A DNA stretch of 64,000 nt, from NCBI RefSeq assembly GCF_000424385.1, contig NZ_AUJU01000022.1, positions 1 through 64,000 on the forward strand, given 5' to 3'. The DNA comes from Butyrivibrio sp. LC3010. Lineage in GTDB: Bacteria > Bacillota > Clostridia > Lachnospirales > Lachnospiraceae. A program made the position numbers and the translations under genes. Under the pieces are notes generated by a model. The model was not told the DNA's origin and did no database searches. It was given only the letters and a program-made list of their open reading frames with translations. Shown piece after piece: positions 51,685 to 60,656 of the stretch; position 1 is the first letter of the stretch, and the number at the start of each line of letters is the position of its first letter.

Positions 51685-54042
51685 TCACTGTTCGTTGAAT
51701 TGTAGTCCCATCCCCTTGCCTTTCTTTTTTGCATCTCCCAAAGCCATATCGGCTTTCCTGAAAAGATCATGATAACCTCTTCCCTGATCCGGATGTATCA
51801 CAAATCCTGCTGAAATCGTGAAGCTTATCTTATCGTTGTGATAGTTAACTTCAAAAATATTTTCACAAAGGGTATCAATTCTGCTCTTTAGATTGTCCTC
51901 ATCAATGTTTTCCACAAAGATCAGAAATTCATCCTGATCAAGATGACAAACAATGCCATCTCGTCCGAAGATATCATCAAGCCTTGCAGAAATACGCCTC
52001 AGAACCTCATCCCCTGCAAAATGTCCATACGAATCATTAATCCGCCTGAAATCATCTATATCAGCCATGATCAATGCAGATTGTCCGTGCTGATGTCTGT
52101 ATAATCTGTTTCTTATAAGCGGTACAGCCGTATGCCTGTTGTAGAGCCCTGTAAGTGAATCTCTTTCAGCCATCTGCCTTACAAGATCCTTGGAACGCTT
52201 GTACTCATCTATATCAAAGGAAAGGAAATAACCTATCAGATCCCCCTTGTCCTCCATTACCTGATAAATTGTATGCGTCCATCTCGGAGCCATCTTTTTA
52301 TCAACTATTCTGTGGAACTCTATCTCATCAGAGGTAATTCCGCTGTGATAAGCAAGTATCAGTCTGTCTTTTCCAAAGAAGTCCGCAACATTTTCCTGCT
52401 CATCCTGAATTACCGTATTCTGCACTATTTCATCAATCATGTTCTGATAGGACTCATCACTATAGTAAGCTTTATCCAGAATTTTCCTCTTGCTGCTAAG
52501 ATGAAGTCTTAAGAGCTTATTCTGGGATAAATTGGCTACTATGAAAAATGAGTGCTTCTGGAACTGAGAGTATGAGTTGTATTCCAATAGCGAAACAAAG
52601 CCTCTTGCCGCAAGGGTAAGGTATACCGGAGATTCCGCCATAAAAAGCTCGTCGTCAATACTTCCGATTCTCTCTTCTTCCGCGGGATCATCATCTTCCT
52701 TTTTCAGCTCTATGATCTTTTTATTATGATCAAGTGCCTCTTCATCTTTTTCCGCGACAGATTGTCTGGTGATTTCTTTGCACTCATCCAGATAATCCAG
52801 ACACTCCTCTTTGGTCATGGGTCTTCCAAAGAAGTAACCCTGAGCCTTCTCACAGCCTACTCTTTTCAGGAAATCCCAGGCTTCAATGGTCTCTACTCCC
52901 TCTGCAAGAGTCTGGATTCCAATCTCTTCTGCCATGTTTATAACGTTTTCCCAGATGGCAGTTTCTTTGGGATTCGACCCGAAATTCTGTAAAAACTTCA
53001 TATCGAATTTGAGGACATCGAATTCATAATCCTTCAAAAGATTAAGAGATGAATAGCCACTGCCAAAATCATCCATCCATACCTGATAACCGCCTCTTCT
53101 GAATTTATCTATTGTGCCTTTAAGTACATCCTGGTTGTCATCCAGGGCACTCTCAGTAACTTCAACATGGATAAGATTCTTGGGAATATTGAACATTCCA
53201 ACCGCATCATTAACAACCCGGTACATATCCTTTTGATGAAAATCCGTGCGCGATAAATTCACCGATACGGGATGAGGCTTAAGCCCCATATCCATCAGTT
53301 CCTTGATATCCTGACAAACCTGCCTGATTATGTAGGAGTCAAGCTTATATATAAGATGTGCATCTTCCAGAATAGGAATAAAAACGCCGGGCATCAGGAA
53401 ACCATGCACAGGATCCACCCACCTTGCCAAAGCCTCAAATCCACAGACTCTTCCGGTTATAACCCTTACCACGGGCTGATAGTAAACCTGAATATAACCA
53501 TGAAGCACAGCATCTCCAATATTGTGAATGATATAATGAGCAAGCTCAAGCTGAATACCCAGTTCCTTATCGTAATATCTGAAAATACTGTCGTAGTTCT
53601 TTTTTATGCTATTGCAGGCTATCCTCGCCCTGTCGCAGGCAATACTGATATCCATATCATCCGGATCGATCTCATAGATACCGGCGCGAAGATCAACCCC
53701 GGCATCAGGATTATAGCTTTTAACCCTTCTACCAAGATCGTCAATTCTCGATTCAATGCTGTCATAATATGCAAGCACAACAAAATGATCATCCGAGAAC
53801 CTTGCCACCATCAGTTCCGGGAAGATCTTACTTATGTGTTTAGCAATATTCTGCAAAAAACGGTCCCCTGCCTCAAATCCATAGCGCGCATTATAGCTCT
53901 TAAAATTCTGAATATCAAAATAAATAATGACAAACTCCCGCTCTCTGTTCTTGCGGCTGTCCATTAGTTTTTGCGCTTCTTTTCTAAATGAATATAGATT
54001 CGGCAGTCCAGTTAACTGGTCAATTTCCTCATTTCTATGCAT
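51685..54042 (-). CDS. GGDEF(degenerate)-EAL-GGDEF(degenerate) protein, predicted c-di-GMP phosphodiesterase
   Basis: The 785-residue cytosolic protein has a first GGDEF-like domain (about 8-160) whose active site reads RFSDDHF, an EAL domain (about 165-415), a PAS-like middle region (about 470-610) and a second GGDEF domain (about 615-785) reading HLDQDEF. Neither GGDEF keeps the two glycines, so cyclase activity is unlikely; they may bind GTP or dimerise. The EAL domain retains EALARW at 203-208, VEVTESAL, MDDFGSGYSS, the Lys in VLKFDMKF and AEGVET with QGYFFG. It probably hydrolyses c-di-GMP. It lies upstream of kinase E in the same operon. Confidence 0.88.
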   Translation of the reverse strand: MHRNEEIDQLTGLPNLYSFRKEAQKLMDSRKNREREFVIIYFDIQNFKSYNARYGFEAGDRFLQNIAKHISKIFPELMVARFSDDHFVVLAYYDSIESRIDDLGRRVKSYNPDAGVDLRAGIYEIDPDDMDISIACDRARIACNSIKKNYDSIFRYYDKELGIQLELAHYIIHNIGDAVLHGYIQVYYQPVVRVITGRVCGFEALARWVDPVHGFLMPGVFIPILEDAHLIYKLDSYIIRQVCQDIKELMDMGLKPHPVSVNLSRTDFHQKDMYRVVNDAVGMFNIPKNLIHVEVTESALDDNQDVLKGTIDKFRRGGYQVWMDDFGSGYSSLNLLKDYEFDVLKFDMKFLQNFGSNPKETAIWENVINMAEEIGIQTLAEGVETIEAWDFLKRVGCEKAQGYFFGRPMTKEECLDYLDECKEITRQSVAEKDEEALDHNKKIIELKKEDDDPAEEERIGSIDDELFMAESPVYLTLAARGFVSLLEYNSYSQFQKHSFFIVANLSQNKLLRLHLSSKRKILDKAYYSDESYQNMIDEIVQNTVIQDEQENVADFFGKDRLILAYHSGITSDEIEFHRIVDKKMAPRWTHTIYQVMEDKGDLIGYFLSFDIDEYKRSKDLVRQMAERDSLTGLYNRHTAVPLIRNRLYRHQHGQSALIMADIDDFRRINDSYGHFAGDEVLRRISARLDDIFGRDGIVCHLDQDEFLIFVENIDEDNLKSRIDTLCENIFEVNYHNDKISFTISAGFVIHPDQGRGYHDLFRKADMALGDAKKKGKGMGLQFNEQ

Positions 54043-54066
54043 ATTCCCCTCGCAGAAACAAAAAAA

Positions 54067-54261
54067 TCAAATCTCTTTTGGTGCGTAATACTGATTATGC
54101 TTATTTATTATTACCGGAGCAGTACTAAAAACTTCGTCCCCTATATAGCATCTGTCCCTGTCTTCGTCTAATGTAAACTTTCGTCCGTCCGGATCGTTTT
54201 TCATAATGTTATCAAGAGCCTCATTTAAGCTTTCTTCCGGACTACATAAATAAATATTCAT
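54067..54261 (-). CDS. small orphan protein
   Basis: A 64-residue open frame with a GGGGA site 6 bases before its ATG, ending 24 bp before the GGDEF-EAL gene. The protein is acidic and soluble (MNIYLCSPEESLNEALDNIM, DRCYIGDEVF) with no membrane segment. I do not recognise a family. Position and ribosome-binding site suggest a real first gene of signalling cluster 3, but conservation is untested. A GGACAA/TTGTCC inverted repeat at about 54291-54322 lies in its leader. Confidence 0.5.
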   Translation of the reverse strand: MNIYLCSPEESLNEALDNIMKNDPDGRKFTLDEDRDRCYIGDEVFSTAPVIINKHNQYYAPKEI

Positions 54262-54513
54262 AACAATTCCCCATTATTTTTTATTTTTGGACAAGCCTCC
54301 GACATTGCGAAGCTTTTGTCCGAAACCAATTTCTGACATTCCAAAGAACCTCAAAAATCCAATCTCCCATGATTTATCTAAGAACTATAATACAACGAAT
54401 ATAGCAGCAAAAGAGCGTTTTTATGTTTTTTTAAGAGTAACTACAGTATTACTTTACAAACTTAATAAAATAAATCAAAATAGGAAGGATTGCGAAAAAA
54501 GGAGGATTATGAA

Positions 54514-55164
54514 ATGAATTTAGGAGATAAGATACGCAGGTATTTTAGTCGCCCCGGATTTGCAAAAAAGTTTTGGATCATGGCTATTGGAGTTTTCTTT
54601 ATGGGATTTTTCCTCTCATTTCTGATTGAGGTTGATCTCGGAACCGATCCGTGTACCTTTATGAATATTACAATTTCAAGGCGCCTTAACATACTCTTTG
54701 GAACCTGGCAGCTGATAATGAACACTTTCCTGTTCATTATAGTAATACTGTTCGACAGGCATCAGATAGGCCCCGGTACTATAGCCAACATGGTCTGCAT
54801 CGGATACACCGCGGATCTTTGCAGATGGATATGGAAAAGGACCATCCCTGAATATCTGTTCAAAGAATGGCCCTATAGAGCTGTTATATTTGTCGCAGCA
54901 CTTATTCTGTTTGTTATCGCCGCATCCCTTTACATGAATGCGGACATGGGAGTTTCTCCCTATGATGCAATTCCGAATATCCTTAGCAACAGACTTTTTA
55001 AGAATATCTCTTTCAAGTTCGTAAGAATCGCTTTTGATGGAACTGTCTTACTGATTGGCTTCCTTCTTGGCGGACGAGTTGAAATCTGCACAATTCTTAT
55101 GGTCTTTCTGCTTGGTCCCACCATTACTGCAGTGGGCAAATTCTTAAACAAGTTTGAGTTTTAA
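54514..55164 (+). CDS. YczE/YyaS/YitT-type membrane protein
   Basis: The only plus-strand gene of the window. The 216-residue protein has five or so hydrophobic helices, with MAIGVFFMGFFLSFLIEVDLGTDPCTFMN and later SLYMNADMGVSPYDAIPNIL, the paired G-x-(D/S)-P motifs of this family. The function is unknown; B. subtilis YczE influences surfactin production. I use the ATG at 54514 with AAGGAGG 8 bases upstream, not a TTG at 54490. It is transcribed divergently from the small orphan gene and convergently with the AAA+ gene, whose stop is 17 bp away. Confidence 0.85.
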   Translation: MNLGDKIRRYFSRPGFAKKFWIMAIGVFFMGFFLSFLIEVDLGTDPCTFMNITISRRLNILFGTWQLIMNTFLFIIVILFDRHQIGPGTIANMVCIGYTADLCRWIWKRTIPEYLFKEWPYRAVIFVAALILFVIAASLYMNADMGVSPYDAIPNILSNRLFKNISFKFVRIAFDGTVLLIGFLLGGRVEICTILMVFLLGPTITAVGKFLNKFEF

Positions 55165-55181
55165 TCATAATAATTAAACTA

Positions 55182-56693
55182 TCAGACTGCATCTTCAGTC
55201 GGCGTTTCTTCTTCAGAATCGCCGGCTGTATTTATTTGTTCTAAAGATTCAACTGCTGATTCATCTGTATCTTTATCCGCTTCTTCAACTGTCTCTTTAT
55301 CTGCTTCTGAAAAGACATTAGCTTCGCTCTCGTCATTAAGCGGAGTATCAAAATTTTCGCTCTCTTCTGCCAGAGAGTTTTCAGCTTTTTCCTCATCTTT
55401 TGTCAGAGATGTTTCAGTCTTTTTATCATCTTCTACAGGAGATGTTTCTGCCTTTTTCTCATCTTTTGCCGAAGCTGTATCAGCCTTTTTCTCATCTTCC
55501 AAGGATTTGTCCAAGAGATCCTCAGAAGTTATGATTCTAATCTGTTCAGCGGTAGGATTCTCAAGCTGGGCAATTCTTCTTGCCTGGTTGGTAACTATCT
55601 CCTCGAAGAGATTTCTGATTTCTCTTGCATTAGCAAAGTTCTCAAGTCTTGACAGCTTCCTCTGGCTTATCATTTCCCTTACGTGCTTTTTAGCATCTTC
55701 CTCAAGCTCGTACTCATATTTATTAAGATTCATATTGAAAATCTCTTCGAGCTCATCAACAGAATAATCCGGGAATTCAATGTACTTGTTGAAACGGGAC
55801 TTAAGTCCAGGATTGGAGTTGATGAATTTCTCCATAGGTTTTGTATAACCCGCAACGATTACCACAAGATCATCTCTGTGATCCTCCATCGCTTTAAGGA
55901 TAGTATCTATAGCTTCCTGGCCAAAGGCATCATTTTCCTGAGAAAGAGCATAGGCTTCGTCTATGAAAAGCACTCCGCCAAGGGCCTGGTTTATCTTTTC
56001 CTGAGTCTTAAGCGCTGTCTGTCCCACATATCCTGCAACAAGTCCGGATCTGTCCACCTCTATGAGCTGACCTGATGAAAGCACCCCGATCTGCTTATAA
56101 ATTCTTGAAATGATTCTCGCCACAGTGGTTTTACCGGTTCCGGGATTACCTGTAAATACAAGGTGAAGAGATACCGGCACAGATTTCATGCCCTCATCCT
56201 TACGCATCTTCTGAACCTTGGCAAAATCCGTAAGTTCTTTTACATCATGTTTTATTGAAGAAAGACCGATCAGACCATTAAGATCCTCCATGGGATCTGT
56301 CTCCGGCTCCTTCTCCTTTGGCTGCTCCTGCTTTACAGGGTCTGATGTGGTTGTAGCTGTGGGCATGGGAGGCACAGGCTTATCTGCATTATTGAAAAGT
56401 GCTCTTGCTTCATTTAATGCTTCATCTGCACTTGTGATTGCCCTGTTATTCTTTTTATCGTCTTTGTTTTTATCCTGTGCTGAAGACTGGATTTTTCCTA
56501 AAATTCCTTTGTCCTCAGACTTTCTTACCCCAATGATATCCTTACCGTCTTTTACTCTTTCAAAATCTTCACTTACCTGTTTTGTTATCTCCGCTTCCTT
56601 TTTAGGATCATCAAACTTCGGAGGCTTTCCATCCCCTCCTGATCCAGGTCCAAAGAAATCGTTATACATATTCCCCAAATAGCTGTTTGACAT
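55182..56693 (-). CDS. CbbX/SpoVK-type AAA+ ATPase with an 11-residue repeat tail
   Basis: The 503-residue protein has a disordered N-terminal part (1-130), a CbbX-type AAA+ module (about 135-395) with Walker A TGNPGTGKTTVA (181-192), Walker B GVLFIDEAYAL (240-250) and an arginine finger in NPGLKSRFNKYIEF, then an acidic tail. Residues 400-443 hold four 11-residue repeats of the type DEKKAETSPVE, encoded by 55365-55496, and two more diverged units follow. Relatives include Rubisco activase CbbX, SpoVK and EccA of type VII secretion. No such substrate gene is nearby, so the target is unknown. GAGGAG precedes the ATG. Confidence 0.85.
   Translation of the reverse strand: MSNSYLGNMYNDFFGPGSGGDGKPPKFDDPKKEAEITKQVSEDFERVKDGKDIIGVRKSEDKGILGKIQSSAQDKNKDDKKNNRAITSADEALNEARALFNNADKPVPPMPTATTTSDPVKQEQPKEKEPETDPMEDLNGLIGLSSIKHDVKELTDFAKVQKMRKDEGMKSVPVSLHLVFTGNPGTGKTTVARIISRIYKQIGVLSSGQLIEVDRSGLVAGYVGQTALKTQEKINQALGGVLFIDEAYALSQENDAFGQEAIDTILKAMEDHRDDLVVIVAGYTKPMEKFINSNPGLKSRFNKYIEFPDYSVDELEEIFNMNLNKYEYELEEDAKKHVREMISQRKLSRLENFANAREIRNLFEEIVTNQARRIAQLENPTAEQIRIITSEDLLDKSLEDEKKADTASAKDEKKAETSPVEDDKKTETSLTKDEEKAENSLAEESENFDTPLNDESEANVFSEADKETVEEADKDTDESAVESLEQINTAGDSEEETPTEDAV
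55365..55496 (-). repeat. 33-bp coding minisatellite in the AAA+ gene
   Basis: Four consecutive 33-bp units encode acidic-lysine repeats of 11 residues in the AAA+ protein tail. Unit sequences differ at several codons, so the array is not recent but could still vary in copy number between strains. Confidence 0.7.
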
Positions 56694-56864
56694 TTTATTA
56701 GCTCCTCATCTATAAACATATATTTTTATCTGATACAAACCGGTCTGTTACTATCGTAAGCGCCAGATAACTCTGCTGCTTACGGTAATACCGTTGCCCT
56801 GTAATGCTTCGCTATCACGGATGGTATCAGACTATATATTACTATAATTTATTCAATATCACTA
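56694..56864. other. AAA+ gene leader with inverted-repeat-rich sequence
   Basis: The stretch contains short complementary segments (for example CGTAAGC and GCTTACG at about 56755-56780) and ACCGT/ACGGT-type pairs similar in style to the intergenic elements before purD. No gene is visible. I cannot assign it to the copies A and B family. Confidence 0.35.
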
Positions 56865-56905
56865 CTGCCTCAGGCAGCATAGCCACCTGAGGCAGATCAT
56901 TTTTT
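56865..56905 (+). terminator. hairpin with plus-strand T-run after the lysozyme gene
   Basis: CTGCCTCAGG (56865-56874) and CCTGAGGCAG (56886-56895) form a perfect 10-bp stem. ATCATTTTTT follows on the plus strand, while the minus strand has no T-run. It lies 31 bp past the lysozyme stop, so it may end the minus-strand message inefficiently or block transcription coming from the plus strand. Confidence 0.6.
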
Positions 56906-56925
56906 AACAAATATCTCTTAACAAT

Positions 56926-58422
56926 TTAGTTATACCAGTTGGATACATCGCATCTGTTAGCCACACCGTAACCTGTTGCACTTGATGTGTACTGCCATGC
57001 GAATTTACTGCCTGTGTAACCGCAGTATCCTCTGTAATCTGCAGCCCATACTGAGTACGGAATCTGTCCCATATCCAGGTTATTGTATAACCAGCTTGTG
57101 GATGCATAAACTCCTGAAGGTATTCCCTTTGCTGCAAGCTGTGCACATGCAGCCTTAACTGCTGCTGTTCTCTGTGCCTTGGAAAGTCTGTCTGATCTTC
57201 CGCTTCCGCCACTGCTCTCTGAATCAATGAATACAGGCATTGATATACTCATTCCTGCAAGCTCATTAGCAATCCAATTGGCTTCTTCAACACCCTCTGC
57301 TTCGTTAACTGCAGTTGTAAAGAAGTATACAGAGAAAGGAATTCCATGCTGCTGACAATTGTAAACATTACTTCTGAACTTGATATCCTCCTGTAATGTT
57401 CCACCTGAATATCCACGATATCCTACACGGATTATCACTCCGTCACAGCTGTTCTTAAGCTGCTGCCAGTTGCTTACCGTATTGTGGCTTGAAATATCAA
57501 CCAGTTTTCCTGTTCTGTAAGTCAGCTGATTATATCCTGTATTACCACCGCCCGCATTCTCATTTGCGTTGGGATCTTTTACCTTAACACTGCACTTTGC
57601 AACCTTATTATTTGAACCTGCCTTGCAGTATATCTCACAATCACCAAAGCCCTTTACGGTTACGAGTCCTCTGTTGTCGACTGTCGCAACACTGTCATCT
57701 GTTGATCCCCACAGTACCGGTATCTCAGCATATTTCGCAGGCTTAACTGTTGCAGTTAACTGGAATGTACCCTTATCCTTTTTGAATTCCTTAGAGGTCT
57801 CATTGAGCTTTATGTTCTTAACCTTTACTGTCTTTGCAACGGTCAGGTGCAGCAGATAAACATTGCCGTCCTTCTTGTCGGTGATCGTAATATCACATTT
57901 ACCCGCCTTTACCGTTGTAACTACGCCCTTTGCTGAAACCTTGGCAATCTTTTTATTTGATGATCTGAATTTATATGCAGATTTGTTTTTCGTGGTCTTT
58001 ACAAGTGTTCCGTATCTTGTCACGCCTATCACGAATTTCATGCCGGTCATGACTCTGACATTCTCTTCCTGGGAAGCCATGACTACGCCCGGCTGAGCTG
58101 CCGGTGAAAAAGGTGTTGCACCCTGAGTGTTAACCGTTGCTGCCTCAGTGCCGGATCCTGTGTCTGTACTCTGACCTGCTGCAGCACTATTGTTCGTATC
58201 TATAACAGCATTATCTGTGGTCGCCAGAGCCTGTATTATCGTAGCTGAATCATTCCCGCCTGTACTTGCTGCTGAAGCAGGCGCAGCTTCCTCTATATCA
58301 ATTTCCTTGGTGTAGGTACCTGCATACTTAAGCTTTGCAGCACTTACATTCACAGCAGGAAACGATGTGAATAAAACAGATGCAGCTATCACACCTGCCA
58401 ATATTTGATTTTTTAGTCTCAT
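56926..58422 (-). CDS. secreted GH25 lysozyme with bacterial Ig-like (Big2) region
   Basis: The 498-residue protein has a signal peptide (cleavage near residue 28, after AVNVSAA-type sequence), a Ser/Thr/Ala-rich linker, one or two Big2-type Ig domains (about 120-285; SSNKKIAKVSAKGVVTTVKAG is the typical signature) and a C-terminal GH25 domain (about 305-498). The GH25 catalytic Asp-Ser start KLVDISSHN and the acidic pair in MPVFIDSES are present, so it should cleave peptidoglycan between N-acetylmuramic acid and N-acetylglucosamine. It probably remodels the wall or lyses competitors. The promoter is an extended -10 at 58464-58472. Confidence 0.92.
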   Translation of the reverse strand: MRLKNQILAGVIAASVLFTSFPAVNVSAAKLKYAGTYTKEIDIEEAAPASAASTGGNDSATIIQALATTDNAVIDTNNSAAAGQSTDTGSGTEAATVNTQGATPFSPAAQPGVVMASQEENVRVMTGMKFVIGVTRYGTLVKTTKNKSAYKFRSSNKKIAKVSAKGVVTTVKAGKCDITITDKKDGNVYLLHLTVAKTVKVKNIKLNETSKEFKKDKGTFQLTATVKPAKYAEIPVLWGSTDDSVATVDNRGLVTVKGFGDCEIYCKAGSNNKVAKCSVKVKDPNANENAGGGNTGYNQLTYRTGKLVDISSHNTVSNWQQLKNSCDGVIIRVGYRGYSGGTLQEDIKFRSNVYNCQQHGIPFSVYFFTTAVNEAEGVEEANWIANELAGMSISMPVFIDSESSGGSGRSDRLSKAQRTAAVKAACAQLAAKGIPSGVYASTSWLYNNLDMGQIPYSVWAADYRGYCGYTGSKFAWQYTSSATGYGVANRCDVSNWYN

Positions 58423-58463
58423 GAAAATACCCCCGAAATTTACAAAACTTTTATGTCAGCATA

Positions 58464-58472
58464 ATTGTATCA
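58464..58472 (-). promoter_or_regulatory. extended -10 promoter of the lysozyme gene
   Basis: Minus-strand TGATACAAT lies 42 bp before the start codon. No good -35 is found at the right distance; the TG motif may compensate. Confidence 0.45.
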
Positions 58473-58482
58473 CAAATAAATT

Positions 58483-58515
58483 AAAAAAACTCCCCATTTC
58501 AGAAGAAAAAGGGAG
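58483..58515 (-). terminator. terminator-like hairpin upstream of the lysozyme promoter
   Basis: CTCCC (58490-58494) and GGGAG (58511-58515) form a short stem followed on the minus strand by seven T residues (58483-58489). It is the second terminator-like structure in the gap between the GGGtGRT gene and the lysozyme gene, and no coding gene lies between them. Confidence 0.6.
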
Positions 58516-58625
58516 CTTTTAATCTCAATATCGTACAAAATATAAATCTATTTCGTATTTTCAGTCTTAAGGAATGTGCTTTTCACACTCTTTTTGCTAT
58601 GATCACAAGTCTGTGGGTAGCTATA

Positions 58626-58678
58626 TAAAAATGGGGCCTCACTCTGGATGAATCATCATCCGGAGTGATAGCCCCATT
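58626..58678 (-). terminator. terminator of the GGGtGRT gene
   Basis: AATGGGGC and GCCCCATT bound a long stem (58630-58678) that continues inside with TCACTC/GAGTGA and GGATG/CATCC. TTTT follows on the minus strand. It begins 33 bp after the stop codon. Confidence 0.88.
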
Positions 58679-58711
58679 AAACTTTATACATACTTCGCCA
58701 TGCGATTAAGA

Positions 58712-59731
58712 TTAGAATTTACCAGCCTTAGCAGCTTCTTCGATTGAAACGGCTGTAGAAACAGTCATACCAACCATCGGGTTGTTACCAGCGCCGATAA
58801 GACCCATCATCTCAACGTGTGCAGGAACTGATGAAGAACCAGCAAACTGAGCATCTGAGTGCATACGACCCATAGTATCTGTCATACCATAGGAAGCAGG
58901 ACCTGCTGCCATGTTATCAGGATGAAGTGTACGTCCTGTACCACCGCCTGAAGCAACTGAGAAGTACTTCTTACCAGACTCAGTACGCTCCTTCTTGTAA
59001 GTACCTGCAACGGGATGCTGGAATCTTGTAGGATTGGTTGAGTTACCTGTGATAGATACGTCAACGTTCTCCTTCCACATGATAGCAACACCTTCCTGTA
59101 CATCGTTAGCGCCGTAGCAGTTAACCTTTGCACGAGGTGAATTTGCATCCTTTGAGTAGCACTTTCTGAATACTTCCTCTACCTCACCTGTGAAGTAGTT
59201 GTACTTTGTCTCTACATATGTAAAGCCGTTGATACGGGAAATAATCTGTGCAGCGTCTTTTCCAAGACCGTTAAGGATAACACGAAGAGGCTTTGTACGA
59301 ACCTTGTTAGCCTTCTCTGCGATACCGATAGCACCCTCAGCTGCTGCGAATGACTCGTGACCAGCAAGGAATGCGAAGCACTCTGTATCCTCTTCAAGAA
59401 GCATCTTACCAAGGTTACCATGTCCAAGACCAACCTTACGACGGTCTGCAACAGAACCGGGGATGCAGAAAGCCTGAAGGCCGATACCGATAGCTGCAGC
59501 AGCCTCAGAAGCCTTACGGCAGTTCTTCTTGATTGCGATAGCAGCACCTACTGTGTATGCCCACTTAGCGTTTTCAAAGCAGATAGGCTGAATGCCTTCG
59601 ATGAGGCTGTATACATCAATGCCTGCTGCCATTGTAATATCTTTACATTCTTCAATAGAAGAGATTCCATATTCCTTAAGGCAAGCCAGGATCTGGGGCT
59701 CTCTTCTTTCATATGATTCAAATAAAGCCAT
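58712..59731 (-). CDS. GGGtGRT family protein
   Basis: The 339-residue protein contains the family's eponymous motif in SVASGGGTGRTLHPDN (about 282-297) and many conserved Gly/Ala-rich segments such as GIGLQAFCIPGSVADRRKVGLGHGNLG. It has no signal peptide or membrane helix. The function is unknown; the family is found in anaerobes, often next to a NifU-like protein, as here. I choose the ATG at 59731 (MALFESYERREP) with GGAGG 8 bases upstream; an upstream extension overlaps the previous gene and lacks its own site. It is the second gene of a two-gene operon. Confidence 0.92.
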   Translation of the reverse strand: MALFESYERREPQILACLKEYGISSIEECKDITMAAGIDVYSLIEGIQPICFENAKWAYTVGAAIAIKKNCRKASEAAAAIGIGLQAFCIPGSVADRRKVGLGHGNLGKMLLEEDTECFAFLAGHESFAAAEGAIGIAEKANKVRTKPLRVILNGLGKDAAQIISRINGFTYVETKYNYFTGEVEEVFRKCYSKDANSPRAKVNCYGANDVQEGVAIMWKENVDVSITGNSTNPTRFQHPVAGTYKKERTESGKKYFSVASGGGTGRTLHPDNMAAGPASYGMTDTMGRMHSDAQFAGSSSVPAHVEMMGLIGAGNNPMVGMTVSTAVSIEEAAKAGKF

Positions 59732-59753
59732 TATATTTTCCTCCTTACCTTTA

Positions 59754-60446
59754 TCACTGTTTTCTGGGATCGATGAATCTTGCAGCATCAGCTACACGGC
59801 CATACTGACCCTTAGCCTTATCAAGAGCTGTGTTAGCGTCGTCGCCAGCCTTGATGAAGTCCATCATCTTTCCGAAGTTAACATACTTATATCCGATGAT
59901 CTCGTCATTCTCATCAAGAGCGAGGTCTGTGATGTAACCATCTGTAAGCTCAAGATAACGAGGTCCCTTATCAAGTGTTCCGTATGTAGTACCAACCATT
60001 GAACGTGATCCCTTACCAAGATCCTCAAGACCAGCACCAATCTGAAGTCCATCCTCTGAGAATGCAGACTGTGTTCTACCATAAACAATCTGAAGGAACA
60101 GCTCTCTCATAGCTGTGTTGATAGCGTCACATACAAGGTCTGTATTGAGCGCTTCAAGAACAGTAAGACCCGGAAGAATTTCAGCTGCCATAGCTGCTGA
60201 GTGAGTCATACCTGAGCATCCGATAGTCTCTACAAGTGCCTCCTGTATAATGCCTTCCTTAACGTTAAGGGAAAGCTTACAGCAACCCTGCTGAGGAGCA
60301 CACCAGCCAATACCATGTGTATAACCGGAAATGTCCTTAATCTCTTTGGACTGAACCCACTTAGCCTCTTCAGGAATGGGAGCAGCACCATGATGTACCC
60401 CTTGTGTTACGGGACACATATTTTTTACCTCTGTTGAGTAAATCAT
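59754..60446 (-). CDS. NifU/IscU-like iron-sulfur scaffold family protein
   Basis: The 230-residue protein has an IscU/NifU-N-like core (about 48-115) with GWCAPQQGCCKLSLNVKEGIIQEALVETIGCSGMTHSAAMAAEIL, in which three cysteines lie where a scaffold could hold a cluster. The rest is not recognised, and the protein is about 80 residues longer than IscU. It lacks the C-terminal thioredoxin-like domain of full NifU. The gene lies 22 bp before the GGGtGRT gene. Together they suggest a cluster-dependent or cluster-assembly function, possibly specific to anaerobes. AAGGAGG lies upstream of the ATG. About 270 bp without a gene precede it, holding the folA terminator. Confidence 0.85.
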   Translation of the reverse strand: MIYSTEVKNMCPVTQGVHHGAAPIPEEAKWVQSKEIKDISGYTHGIGWCAPQQGCCKLSLNVKEGIIQEALVETIGCSGMTHSAAMAAEILPGLTVLEALNTDLVCDAINTAMRELFLQIVYGRTQSAFSEDGLQIGAGLEDLGKGSRSMVGTTYGTLDKGPRYLELTDGYITDLALDENDEIIGYKYVNFGKMMDFIKAGDDANTALDKAKGQYGRVADAARFIDPRKQ

Positions 60447-60656
60447 AAGTACCTCCTTAGAATTTAAGATATAGTGATTTTATAGTGATGATCTTACAAT
60501 CTATCTGCAAAGAAACGATTACGTCCATAGTATTATATATGTCAAAAGGGCGCACTCTTCCCTGCTTACTAAACACTACAATTGAGATACTACCAAAAAT
60601 ACCTTGTTTTATCAAGATTTATCTAGACTTTTCCTTTATAAAATATTGATAAACAA

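Noticed and set aside
53272..53967. A 231-codon plus-strand open frame opposite the GGDEF-EAL gene
   Set aside because: It is antisense to a well-supported protein with conserved motifs, has no ribosome-binding site and no family resemblance; it is a codon-bias shadow.
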